Positions 12,201 to 23,099 of a stretch of 64,000 nt of DNA are shown here, one piece after another. The stretch spans positions 62,001 through 126,000 of the forward strand of contig RCAB01000127.1 in the NCBI GenBank assembly GCA_003640385.1. Reading direction: 5' to 3'. The first letter of the stretch is position 1; the number at the start of each line of letters is the position of its first letter. A program made the translations under genes and the position numbers. The DNA comes from Setaria digitata (Eukaryota; Nematoda; Chromadorea; Rhabditida; Setariidae). Below the pieces are notes generated by a model. The model made no database searches. It was not told the DNA's origin and was given only the letters and a program-made list of their open reading frames with translations.

Positions 12201-15200
12201 AAGACGGACGCAGTTTGTGCGTGTTGCGTCTAGTTGACAGTCTTCGTTTTATCGCTACGTTTGGAAGCTGTGCGAATACATTCTTCGCCCCCGAAAGCGT
12301 TGTAATGCGATGGTTACAATTGATCGCAACATTACCAATTATCACTTATAGCAGTGAACAATGTTGGTGCTCACTATATCTGAGAAACAAGTAGACGTGG
12401 TAAATAGGAGAATGCGAAGAAATCGATTCGGAGTGCTAATTGAAGTAAGAGCAGCAATTGCTAATTATATCCATTTCTTTTTTCAACTTTTAAGAAACGA
12501 AAGATGGAATGCTGAGGTTAACTGAGTTTTGTATTTCGGAAATACAACTGACATTGTCAAGTTGACAGTTTTAATTTGTCTTTTAGTTGAATAATTACTA
12601 ATCTAAACAAACGATAAGATATGCCAAACAAGGTAAACACTTTGCAACAGAGTTCCTTAGCATCGCAACACTTCAATAGACAATGATTTATGACAGTGCT
12701 ACCACAATGGCTTCTAATCAACAGTGTGGAAACCGAAAAGAACTGTCTTGCTTGTAAATATGGCACTTCAAACGGGCTTTCTGCTATCCTTGGGTTCATA
12801 TAACTACGTTGGAGACTATATGGAATAGTTACAGATAATCTCGATTTCATAGTGAAACATCATCATGATGCAACGATTTAATGAAGTGATGATGCTTGTC
12901 ATTGAGAAATGGTAGATAAATAAGTGTTATTAGTATATGGAAAATTTATTTGTCTCTGAACAGCTAATTTGAAGCGACGTTTACGTGCAAGAGGTATGGG
13001 ATTTTCCCGTTGTCACATTACTGTATAAATGATACACGAAAAAAATAAAAAAAAAAATGACATTCCATAACAGCTAGTAGCATATTAATAAATAAATTGA
13101 GATGAGTGAGTTTGTTAGGAGATATCGAAGAAAAGCAACTAGTGATTTGTTATTGAATAACTCTGATACTAAGTGTATATAAATGAATGACTATTTTCTA
13201 ATAAAAAAAGCAAACTTTGATAAGAATCTTTACTATCCAATACTTTAAGAACTGCATATTAGAATCTACTTTTAACAGAATACTCTACTGAGCGTACAAC
13301 AATTTGAAAAAGTTGGCAGTTGGAAGAACAATTGATGATGAGAATAAAACCCATATATTTTGCAGTTCATAAGTAATTTATTAGAACTGCAACTCAACAT
13401 ACTTCCATAATTCTTATACAAATACTTTCCGCGAATTCGTTCGCTTTAAAAGCCAAAATAAATCCACTCTACCTTTCAAGAAGTGCAGTATGAAGGATTT
13501 ATGTGGGTAAAATTGAACTTTATTTGGATTGATGTTCCTTTCTCTTAAAGTCTGTTGCCGAACCTTTTCTGTTTCAACCCTGTAATCAAACAAAGGCCGA
13601 ACGATGGTTCAGCTTCGTTCAGTTGAATTTATTCATCGGTTACTTTAGCTTATCGGAAAGTTATTCAAAACTGGTTTTTTCCTCTTCCAACATCTCAATA
13701 TACATTAGTCCATTTAACATGCTGTCCATTGTCTTAGTTTGCAGAAAAGGATGCAGAAATCATACAGCAGTTAGTTTCTACAATTATTCTAAATTTAAAT
13801 TTAGTGTAAAAAATAGAGGTCAGAATGAATACCCTTATATCACTTATTTCGAGAAATAAGTTGAGATGAAAACATCATGCTCATATCACTTATTTCTGGA
13901 AAGGAATACAAGATAAAGTTAAAGTAAGGTCCATTATTTGGAAGGGAAAATGACAATAGCCAAGCATTACTTGGAAAAACTTTCCCTTTTGAGCTATTCA
14001 TTTTAATAGTTGTCGAAATCATCACTTCAATTCATGCTGAATTCTAACTTAGAGGTATCTTATTATTACATAACACCTATTACTAAGTTTTATTAATACC
14101 ATCACCACTGTTGCACCAATATAGGAAAAGTAACTGAACAGTTAGAGTTACGCCTTGCCCAAACTGATAAAGAAAACGATAAAAATCTGTATCTGTGTGG
14201 TTTGCAATTCCTTATTTCTAAATTTGTATCTGCTAACTTTTCTTCGAAATTTAGCTTTATGACTTTAAGATGGTATAAAATATTTTTAAAAAAAAAAGTA
14301 TTTAAAAAAATCTCTGGATCAACAGTATAAATTGAAGTCACCCTTTTGAAGAATTAGACAGTGTGACAAATTAAGAAGTAGATGCAGATAATGTATATTA
14401 CAATAAATTTGCACGAGGACCAGTTACCAGAAGTCTTTAATAAATTACAGTTGTCATTAAAATGATTGTAAAAAGGAATCAGGAAAGCTGTCGAATACAT
14501 TAGCTAGCCTGAAATGCATTCCATATCATCATCACCAGCAAATGGGTAATTTTTGCAATTTTAGTCATAATAACGAATTCCGGAAATGAAAGTCAACAGA
14601 GACCAGATGTGAAGATACCGATGATAACGACTTTATTCATCTTGCAGGAGTCTTCTAACATCATTCGAAATCTATATAAATTAGATCTCATCTTGGAGCA
14701 TTCAACGTCAGACGGCTTTCATTTGTCGTCCGATTTTATTAATCGATCTATTTAGTCAAGAATTAAGGAAAAAAAAAAAATGAAAGAGAAATGCTTTTCA
14801 ATCTGCTGCTACTAAATCTAGTAATTTAGCAAAGGAATTCTAGAATTGTATTTTATGAACATGATTTGTGTCCTGACTCTTCCGTGCAAACAGATCCTCT
14901 TAAAGAGATTTTTTTTAACTTGTGCGTTTTTTCCAGATAAATTTTATTTCTTACTATTCGTAGTAAGTTATTATTGAGTTGTAAGCCCTTGAATATGCTC
15001 TTTTTAATTCAGTAAGAATTACTCTTTAAACGACACTTGTGAGTATGAATGTGGTGTGTGTGCAAGCTGTTATGTGACGATAAAATTAAATGACAATCTA
15101 ACTTGCAAGAGACTCTAGCAGTATCCTTTAAAGTATGAAATTGTTATTCACTTACTTGACTCAACAAAATTTGATTGTAAATTATCATCTATCAGAAATT

Positions 15201-16372
15201 TCTTGTGCACATCAAACCTGTCATGGAGTAGAACATTTGCAAACAATTGTATTGGCATTAAACTGAGTTCAGAGAAAAAAGGTTTGAGAATTTTCTATAT
15301 GATTGAAAGGCAAGGTAAACACTGAATATTGGAGACAATCACTTATTCATTCATTTTAGTATGAAACTTAGCCGCTACCTCTATCTTTCAGAAGACCTTG
15401 TGAACATTAGGAATCAAATTAACAGGAATACAATATTTTTGGGGCGAAGTAAACCTAGTAATATCGTTCTATATCTCTCATAACGCAAAATACAACATTT
15501 AATAAAGAAATACGACATTCAATAAATTATTTTGTGGCACTGTACAACTTAGGCTTTAAATAAAGATAAAGAGAAAGGCAAAATATTATTGCATTTCAGT
15601 CAAATTTAAGGAAATCATTTGATAGCTAATACTTATTTTAAAAAAATGCAACAATAGCCGATGAGTTTCATGTTTTTAACAAGATGTATAACTGAAAGAA
15701 ATTTCATAATGGAGAAGTCGTGAATAATTAACAAGAAGGGATAAACGAATTAAATTCAATGAGATTTTCCGTTCAATATATTCATCTCAGAGGTGATTGA
15801 CTAAAATCGGCGTCATCGGCGTCACGGCGTCACAATATTCCGACAAATTAATGAGCAGATAAAAATAAATCAAAAGAGCATAAAAAATAAACAACGATTA
15901 GTCCAAAATCAAAATTAAAAGAAATCAGTACTGGGAAAAAAATTAACTGAAATGATTAAACGAAAAAAAAAAGGTAGAAGGAGACAAAGCGATGAAAATA
16001 TTCTATTAGCTTCGGCTCATTATCATACAAAGCTTTCTAAAGAGAATAATTTTGTAACGAATCATTTGGGCACAACTAACGTTCCGATATCTTAACAATA
16101 AAAAAAATATGCAAACAACTGTAACACACAATACCTGTTTCAGTGAGGTTCTGAAAGAGAGTTGCAAAAAAATTGAATTGATAGATCTTAGTAAATCGAA
16201 ATCTAATAGAACTAAGCAAATTTGCGTATTGTCAATAATTCCAGCATGAAAATGGGGAACACCATAAATTTCAGCTTATTTGTATTTTTCAGAATAACAT
16301 ATATCATGTTTGTTTTTCTTTGCAAAATGTGTGAAATGGATCATTCGATTTTCACTAAACATCAAATTTTTC
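9244..16372. other. Spacer between egl-15 and the deaminase gene
   Basis: About 7.1 kb of AT-rich sequence holding homopolymer runs (T24 near 10382-10405), a CA-rich patch around 12024-12100 and only short, low-complexity open frames, apart from the orphan exon candidate at 10427-10650. The part next to 9243 should contain the egl-15 promoter and the part next to 16372 the 3' end of the deaminase transcript. I found no tRNA-like, rRNA-like or transposase-like sequence. Confidence 0.6.
10427..10650 (+). CDS. Orphan exon candidate, unknown protein
   Basis: An open frame of 74 codons plus two bases lies between a strong acceptor (T24 tract, then ctatctcacag) and a donor (TTGAG followed by GTACTG). 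The translation is protein-like, not low-complexity: it runs through FVEMFGEKLELDD, HIRDLEKDQEVL, EWKGYLIWPMKEN and FIASTMLSGRL, with an acidic first half. I do not recognise the family. No matching exons are evident within about 1.5 kb on either side on this strand, so it may be an exon of an unrecognised small gene, a relic of a larger gene, or chance. It lies 1.2 kb upstream of egl-15 and is divergent from it. Confidence 0.3.
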
Positions 16373-19300
16373 TTAACCAATAGCTCCTTTGTGAGCTAAA
16401 AATTCCAATAAAGTTTCAATTTCCATGTTGATATTGGCAGTGGCACGACCTATTCGTTGTGCGATTTCATTTGTTTCGCCATCATCAAATGATCGACCAC
16501 AAAACGATGCCACCATCGCTTGCGCATGTGCATCATCACTTAAATTAATGAATTATGTGAGTGAGACACGGCTAATTATTATCTCTTCCTTCCTTTTCTT
16601 TTCCTTACTGCCCTCTCTACTGCCAGATATTTCCCTCATTTCAATCAAAAATAACACATTTGCAAGAGTTCATTCACTTTCTAATGTTAAAATGAAACCT
16701 GGCAACAGACATATTACTCCCATTTTTATTCTTATCCGAATGCCTTAATAAAAGCTTGTCCCGTAATTCGAGCATATCAATGAAGCTACGACGCTTGCTT
16801 GGCGTTGAACGAATTTTATGCGGTGTTGCTGTCAGGTCCAGCTAAAATTGGAAAGAAAAAATAAAATAAAAAAGTAAAAAATGAAAATAAGCAAAAAATT
16901 GCCAAAAATATACTGTAATGGACATCGAAATTTTCGAGTGCTTCCGGAAATCATTAGCAATAAGGCAGATTTGTGATCTGTCAGGAAATTGAAAATATTT
17001 TTAAAGTACACCTTTATCGGCACATTCCAAGATACCTTAATCTATAAAGCGATGACTTATACCTGTTTCAATGCATCATTTAATTCGCCACACTTTACTC
17101 GGATCTCAGAATAATGAAGAATGGTATTTTTAACGATTTCATGTATTTCAGCTACCCAAAACTTCATCGATAAGCCTAGAGCACGCCTACATTCGTTGAT
17201 AAATGATTGAGATTGTGCAACTGCTTTATCAAGATTGTGACTGTTCCATAACTGAATGTAGACAATAATGTATTTCGGAACAATGTTTTAGCCATTTGTA
17301 GTGCTGTTAACTACTATTGATCATGAAATCGTGAAGAATTCTGTTACAGATTTCCGTTTACTTTGACAATGTTGAATGATTTCTGAATAAATTAACAAAT
17401 GAAAGAATTAAGTGAAAATTTGTAACCTGCAGATATTCTCCTTTATGATCAGCGTGAGGGGTCCAGTCCATTACCGCAGACCAGTCTTTGAGCAATAATG
17501 GTTCTACCTAAACAAATCATCTTGTAATTTTAAATAACCAGCAAAAAAAAAAAAAAAAAAAACAATTCTTGAGATACTGTGTTGAACAAATTTATTTCAT
17601 ATGAAAATAGTTATGCATCAAAAATTTTCAATTCTCATGAAGTTCATTGAAATCCAAATACAATCAGTTTTGACAGGTGGCAGCAAGCTGAAGCTGATAA
17701 AATCCAAACTGAAAAAGAATTCAGTGAAAATGCAAAACATACCTTTATACCAGCTTGTAGCATACAAAGTATGCCCTGTTTGGTATACAGGTCACCGCGG
17801 TTCAAATGTGGATATAAGAATTTGACAGTCATTTTAACATCTACTTTACTAAGTTCCTTGCGGATTTTAGACAACAATAGACCAAGCAATTTTGCACAAG
17901 CTTTATTACTTTTACATTCATCCACCACTTCACATTTTGGATCACAATCCTGGTGAAAACATGGACTTTTGGAAACATATATCACTGCTTCGAACAGATC
18001 TACCTGCAACTTTTGTGTTTCATAAATCCTATCTTCTTCATGTATAAAGGATTTAGATCATTATCAGAAAGTAATAAAATCATTCAGTCTTTTTAAAAGG
18101 AAATAAGAAGCTTAATCAATTTCAAGGGAAAAAATGACATACCTTATACTTGGAAATGAGATCATAAATGGCAGCTACCAGCTGCTCTTCAACGTGAAGT
18201 TCAGTTCGGCTTTCGTGGTAAAAGTCACCCCGATAGATGTAATTTTCACCTATTAACGTAAGAATTAATCCACTGCTCTCATTCTTGTGCTCCAGAAAGC
18301 AACTCTGTACATGTTTTGGGACATGAAATTTTGATGGCCCATTTGTACAATCACCATTGCATTTACACCTGAAATATAAGTCTACACTTACAACGCCTCT
18401 CTGCGTTTCAGTTTAACTTGAGCTGATTCAATTCGGTAATAATAAGCACCTGTCACTACAGAACTCATACATTGTTCGACATGGACATTCTTTCTTCACG
18501 CATTGCTTTTTGCCTTTAGTACACTGGCAACCCTTCGTTGACTTTGCACTCTGGAATATGCTCGGATTAGATACGGTGCGGAAACATTTAGCAAAATTAT
18601 CTGTGGTTATCATTACTTTGTAATGTCACTGACTCCATCCAGAGCAGAAAAAGCTAATGATTTAAATATTATAAGCTGATTAGGACGTTAACTACTATGA
18701 ATTCTGCTGCTTTCACAGAGAATTCCATTCCAGATTTAAAACATTTATTTGGAAAACATGAAAAAGTACAAAATAGTAAGGAATGCTTTCGAAGACTCTT
18801 ATAATTGTTCTCTTCCCCTCCACAGATCCTAACTACCATTATCTATCCAAAGTTAATTTGTACCCATACTTTGAGCACTTTTTTCAGTGGTTCCTTATTT
18901 TTGCACATCTGCTTGCAGACACAAAGTTTACTACAAGGTTCCTTGATCCGCAAGCAATCACACCGTTCTGATTTTGAACACGCATTTTTTGCTGGTTTTG
19001 CTGGATCATTCTCACATGAACATTTGCATATCGCTTGATTGAGGCAGTCACCGCGATATCTATAGTTTGATTAATTAAAGTGTAGTTAGATAAATGTCTT
19101 CGAACTTATGTTCTACTTGGAGCATAATTATCGCGACAATTATATTGGGTTTCTAACATTATTCAATTGCATTAAATAAGGAAGTATTAACTCTGAATAC
19201 TACAATACAATACTGTTATATTACTGCATGTTAGTCTCTCCACAAAGCTTTCATAAATTTCTGCTCTCAAAAGCAAGCGACATTGTCTAACTCGTACAAA

Positions 19301-20061
19301 AGGAGTCTCAAACGGCGACGTTGGGTGTCAAATGCTTCCACTCTAATTCATTCAATTTCCTTCATTAGCCGCAATCTTGATCTTGGATTGAAATTTAATT
19401 GCTTTATGCACTTTATGAGTAATATTTAAATCGTCTGAATCACTTCAACGCCATAGTTATACACACGCTCGTACGATTCTAATGATCAGAATCAAAAGAC
19501 TTAGAGGACCTGCTGTATTTAGCCATATATAAATTTCTTGTGTAAGGGGTCGTTAAGTCACAAGCTCATTAAGCCGATGATAATGCAGAACTGAAGATCA
19601 AATTTATGTAAGACCAGATTCTAGGTCACACTAACTGGACAAGAGACAGTCCTGGTTCTTATTAAAAAATTAGATGATGCTACTATGTCTGTGTTTTTTT
19701 CTCTTGATAAATTATAAATGTATTCTTCTACGGTACTCACAGGCTCCACAAAAAAAAACTTCAAAGTTTGCGATTACTGGCAGCTGTACTCACTCAGCCC
19801 CACACAGATTCACCTCAACCTGCAGACTTGACTAAACTGACTAAACTTGCACAGCGCCTTCTTTCCAGCTCGTGCAACACTGAACAATTGAAAAACAGAA
19901 ATGAATGACTGAAGTGGAAAGTGTTGGTAATACCTTGCTGATTCGCAATGCTCATCGCACATACGTCGCGCACCGTAACATGGACAGGAATCGGATGAAC
20001 ACCGGTTCTGTGCCGTAGGACACTCACAACAGAATTGAGACGAAGCGCCCGGTTTGCTCAT
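16373..20061 (-). CDS. CXC-repeat protein with AID/APOBEC-like cytidine deaminase domain
   Basis: Predicted zinc-dependent nucleic-acid cytidine deaminase joined to cysteine-rich DNA-binding-type repeats. Exons (minus): 19934-20061, 18870-19059, 18450-18550, 18143-18368, 17743-18003, 17427-17507, 17063-17251, 16699-16841, 16373-16538; 494 residues. Residues 1-150 carry three CXC-like clusters (for example CQCTKGKKQC, then CPC, then CKC). Residues 173-329 read as a deaminase: two strands, then His198-Val-Glu200 (H-x-E), 28 residues, then Pro229-Cys230-x4-Cys235 inside VSKSPCFHQDC, which resembles the SPC motif of AID/APOBEC. After this come a helix, a strand with MTVKFLYPHL, and LQAGIKV followed by KDWSAVMDW, the order seen in APOBECs. 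Residues 330-494 are a mostly helical extension I cannot place. The start lies two bases after TTTCAG, a likely trans-splice site. Zn ligands are seen; the substrate and the mutagenic or editing role are inference. Confidence 0.85.
19814..19879 (-). other. Possible in-frame cassette exon of the CXC-deaminase gene
   Basis: Within the 874-base first intron there is a 66-base stretch with a good acceptor (CAATTGTTCAG) and donor (GAG followed by GTGAATC). Both ends are phase 2, so including it adds 22 residues (VARAGKKALCK and onward, basic with two cysteines) between the first and second CXC clusters without changing the frame. Skipping it also gives a clean join (CESA to RYRGD), which I chose for the main model because it keeps CXC spacing typical. 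Confidence 0.4.
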
Positions 20062-20063
20062 GG

Positions 20064-20065
20064 CT
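20064..20065 (-). other. Candidate spliced-leader acceptor, CXC-deaminase gene
   Basis: The sequence GGTTTCAG on the minus strand ends two bases before the ATG at 20061. TTTCAG is the nematode acceptor consensus, and no upstream exon is needed for the reading frame, so trans-splicing of a leader is the simplest reading. Confidence 0.5.
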
Positions 20066-20761
20066 GAAACCGCCTCTGCTCGACACTACGGCCTCAGATC
20101 GATACGTCACCCGTAGAGGATGCTTCAAGTAACTCTTGCAACTGAATTCATCCAATGCTCTCACTCTAAAATACAATTGACGTACGAATCTCTTCCTCTA
20201 CTCCTTATCGTCTACTAGTGATGGACAGCGAATGCACACCCGCACAGACAGACAGACACATGCACAAGTCTGGTCCTCATTAGGTTCTATTTTCTAATTA
20301 TTTGTAAAGCGGTGTCCTGATGCTGTAACGAGCATCTCGAGACGAGACTCTCGACATCGTCATCCCCTTACTCTGTGTTCATCTCGTAACACGAAGCACC
20401 AAGCTGTCAAGCCAAGGTCTTCGACAATTTGCTTCCTCTGTTGTGCCAATCAGCAGAAAATGGACACTTTGCATGTGCTACATTTGCCGACCCGCCAATC
20501 AGTACGAACAGAAAGCACCGAACTGCCCTCACCGGTTCGGAAGCGCACTTTGTCACTAACTCCACCTCCTCCGTTTCGCACTGACCATCGTGCAGGTCAT
20601 CCGCGCTGGTCAGTTGGCTTTCCAGAGTAATACATTGCAGTTCTTCTTGAGAACAAAAACGACTTTCTTTTCAGCTATGTTTAAAAATGCAATTACGCAT
20701 GCATCTGATAAATAATACCGCACATTATTGATTATATTTCCCTTATAACTACTGCCTGTAA

Positions 20762-20865
20762 TTAGTAGTAACAATTAATGACAATTAATAATAATGATAG
20801 TAATAATAATTAATAACAATAATAATAATAATGAAAATAATAATAATTCAAAATAATAATAAAAG
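20762..20865. repeat. AAT trinucleotide-rich microsatellite
   Basis: Imperfect run of AAT/TAATAATAA units, interrupted by single substitutions, in the shared upstream region of the deaminase and Rab3GAP genes. Confidence 0.8.
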
Positions 20866-21819
20866 AAATGGCGAATAAATTTCGTTCAGCCAAATTCAAT
20901 CCTAATTTTTCTCACCTTCTTTCACTGGCACTAAGAAAAACGTGATGATTGTGTAATAAGGTTTAAAAAAATTTTTATACTTGGATGGTAATTTTTCTGT
21001 CCTCAAAAATGAAAAAATTTATTCAACAAAAATATGATGGATAGTATTTCAAGAATAATACTTAAATTCCTTTTGAGCATTTTCCACTTTTAGCTTCAAA
21101 AAAGATAAAGCTGAATGAATTTAAGATGAGTAGAACCTATAAACAGACACAAATAAAATTAAAAAATGAAAAATGAGAATTCCCTTCTAATTAATCTTTA
21201 TTGCAGAAGATACTACGTTCCAAACGATAGAGAATGCACTTTCTTTTAAGAAACTTAACTTCTCCATCAACTGAGAATAGGATATTCATGATCGTACCGT
21301 TGTAGTACCAACTACCGTGCTTAAAATAGATCATATTTACAATTATCGAGAAAGAGATTGCAGTAAAAATTGATAGCATGCGGATAGAAAAATAAATTTA
21401 TGCTCCCAACAAAAAATTTTTTCGGACTTGAGAAAGCAACAACTTTTGAAGTTCACACTAAAGAATATTTACCAATAGGAATAAAATAATTAATGGTCTT
21501 TCGAAAGAAATTTAATTATTCCTTTAAGGATGAAAAATCTGACTTTCACAATTCAAATTCTCGCATATAGGGGAAACATCGTGTCACATATTCCTGATGA
21601 TTTCCACTTAGACAGCAACGTGGAAGAATAATTATTTGGGATTTTTTTTAAAATTTATCTTCAGTATTCAAAAAGTACAATACCAGATAGGGAAATGTCT
21701 ATATTCATTTATTTAAATTTTGAGAAGAAAAATATATTTTTCCTATATCATTTTTTATCAGTATTCTTAAATTGTTGTACTGAACTCATGGTTTTATGGA
21801 ACATAAATTATCGTCTTTA

Positions 21820-21890
21820 TATATATATATATATANNNNNNNNNNNATATATATATTTTTTTTTGAAAAATGAAGTTTATATATATATAA
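21820..21890. repeat. TA dinucleotide array with an 11-base assembly gap
   Basis: A (TA)n run reaches the N block at 21836-21846 and continues on the other side. It is followed by two near-identical stretches around 21860-21909 (ttttgaaaaaatgaag type). The Ns mark unresolved repeat length, so local distances here are not reliable. Confidence 0.85.
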
Positions 21891-23099
21891 AATTTTTGAA
21901 AAAATGAAGTGTTCTCGAGATAATTAAGTTTTTAACAGTAGTTAAAAAAGAAGTAGTGAAATAGAAGGGTTCGATGATGCAAGTCAACTGGAAGTAACAG
22001 GAGTCAAGCAGCAGAAAAAGATGGAATCGGCACTCATCCTTCTAATCAAACTCTGTTGAATTGGCCACACGAGATTTCAAGTCTGTTGTTACTCAAAAAA
22101 TTAATGATATCAGAATATGATCTTTTTGTTAGGTGTATATATGTGCTATCGTTAAATTTAGCTAGTTGGATTATTAAAGAACTGGCAATGAAGACTATTC
22201 ATACACTTCAGTACTAAGTTTCTTACTGAAAATTGGTTAAAAAATTCACTGAATAAACTAACCTGAAGGGTAGAAACAGTAGGCGAATTCAAAAACTACA
22301 AAAAAAAACGCTAATACAAGGCACTCAATTTAAAATGATGAATTGGTAATTAATACATTATTTACGAGACAATTTCAGGATTAAAAGAAATAACTTCTAA
22401 TTTTTTCGTATAAATCATTAGTAAATAAATAAGCAAATAAATAAAATAAACAGATTAAATAAATAAATCCGGAGATGCAGACCGAAGAGGAAAGCAACTG
22501 AAAACACATGCATGCGCCCAAAGTCGTTATTGCATCGCAAGAAGAGTAGAAAATGCAAAATCAACAGGTGGCGTGTAATTACGCTCAACTTTTGGTATTG
22601 CTGTTGTTTCTATACCTGAATGACAAATGTCAATCACAACTAATAGCATCATTCTTAACATTCTTATCAATCTCTGTTTCCTTGAATAACAGAATACTGA
22701 TAGCATTACCACCACAATGCTTCATAAACTTCCACCTTCCCTGCTTTAACTTCGGCACTCCCTTCATGCCCACACTTAGCAGAGGTTACACTGATGTTTG
22801 TCGGCTGCGTTAAATACGAACCCTATGATAAGGGAGGCGTGTGACGGTACAGGGGAGTAGATGTGTAGTGTGCACCTGCGCAAGAGGAAAATCAGGGGTT
22901 GGGATGTCCTGGTAATGAAATTGGGGTGTTGGAGATTTTGCATAGTGGAAAGATAGGGAGAAAAGTAATCTGAACTGTGTATGGCTTAAACGTGTACAGC
23001 AGTAGAAAACGTTGGGAATCAGTAAAGTGGGAAGACTGAAAGACAAGAAATGATTGAGTAATGGGGAGTACTGATACAGGATAACTATCAAAATCAGAT

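Larger units (their letters stand above)
20066..23099. other. Divergent intergenic region
   Basis: About 3 kb between the divergent deaminase (minus) and Rab3GAP (plus) genes, so it should hold both promoters. It contains an (AAT)-rich stretch at about 20762-20865 and an AT dinucleotide array with an assembly gap at 21836-21846. The short open frames around 22527-23118 are out of phase with any family I know. No RNA gene is visible. Confidence 0.6.
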
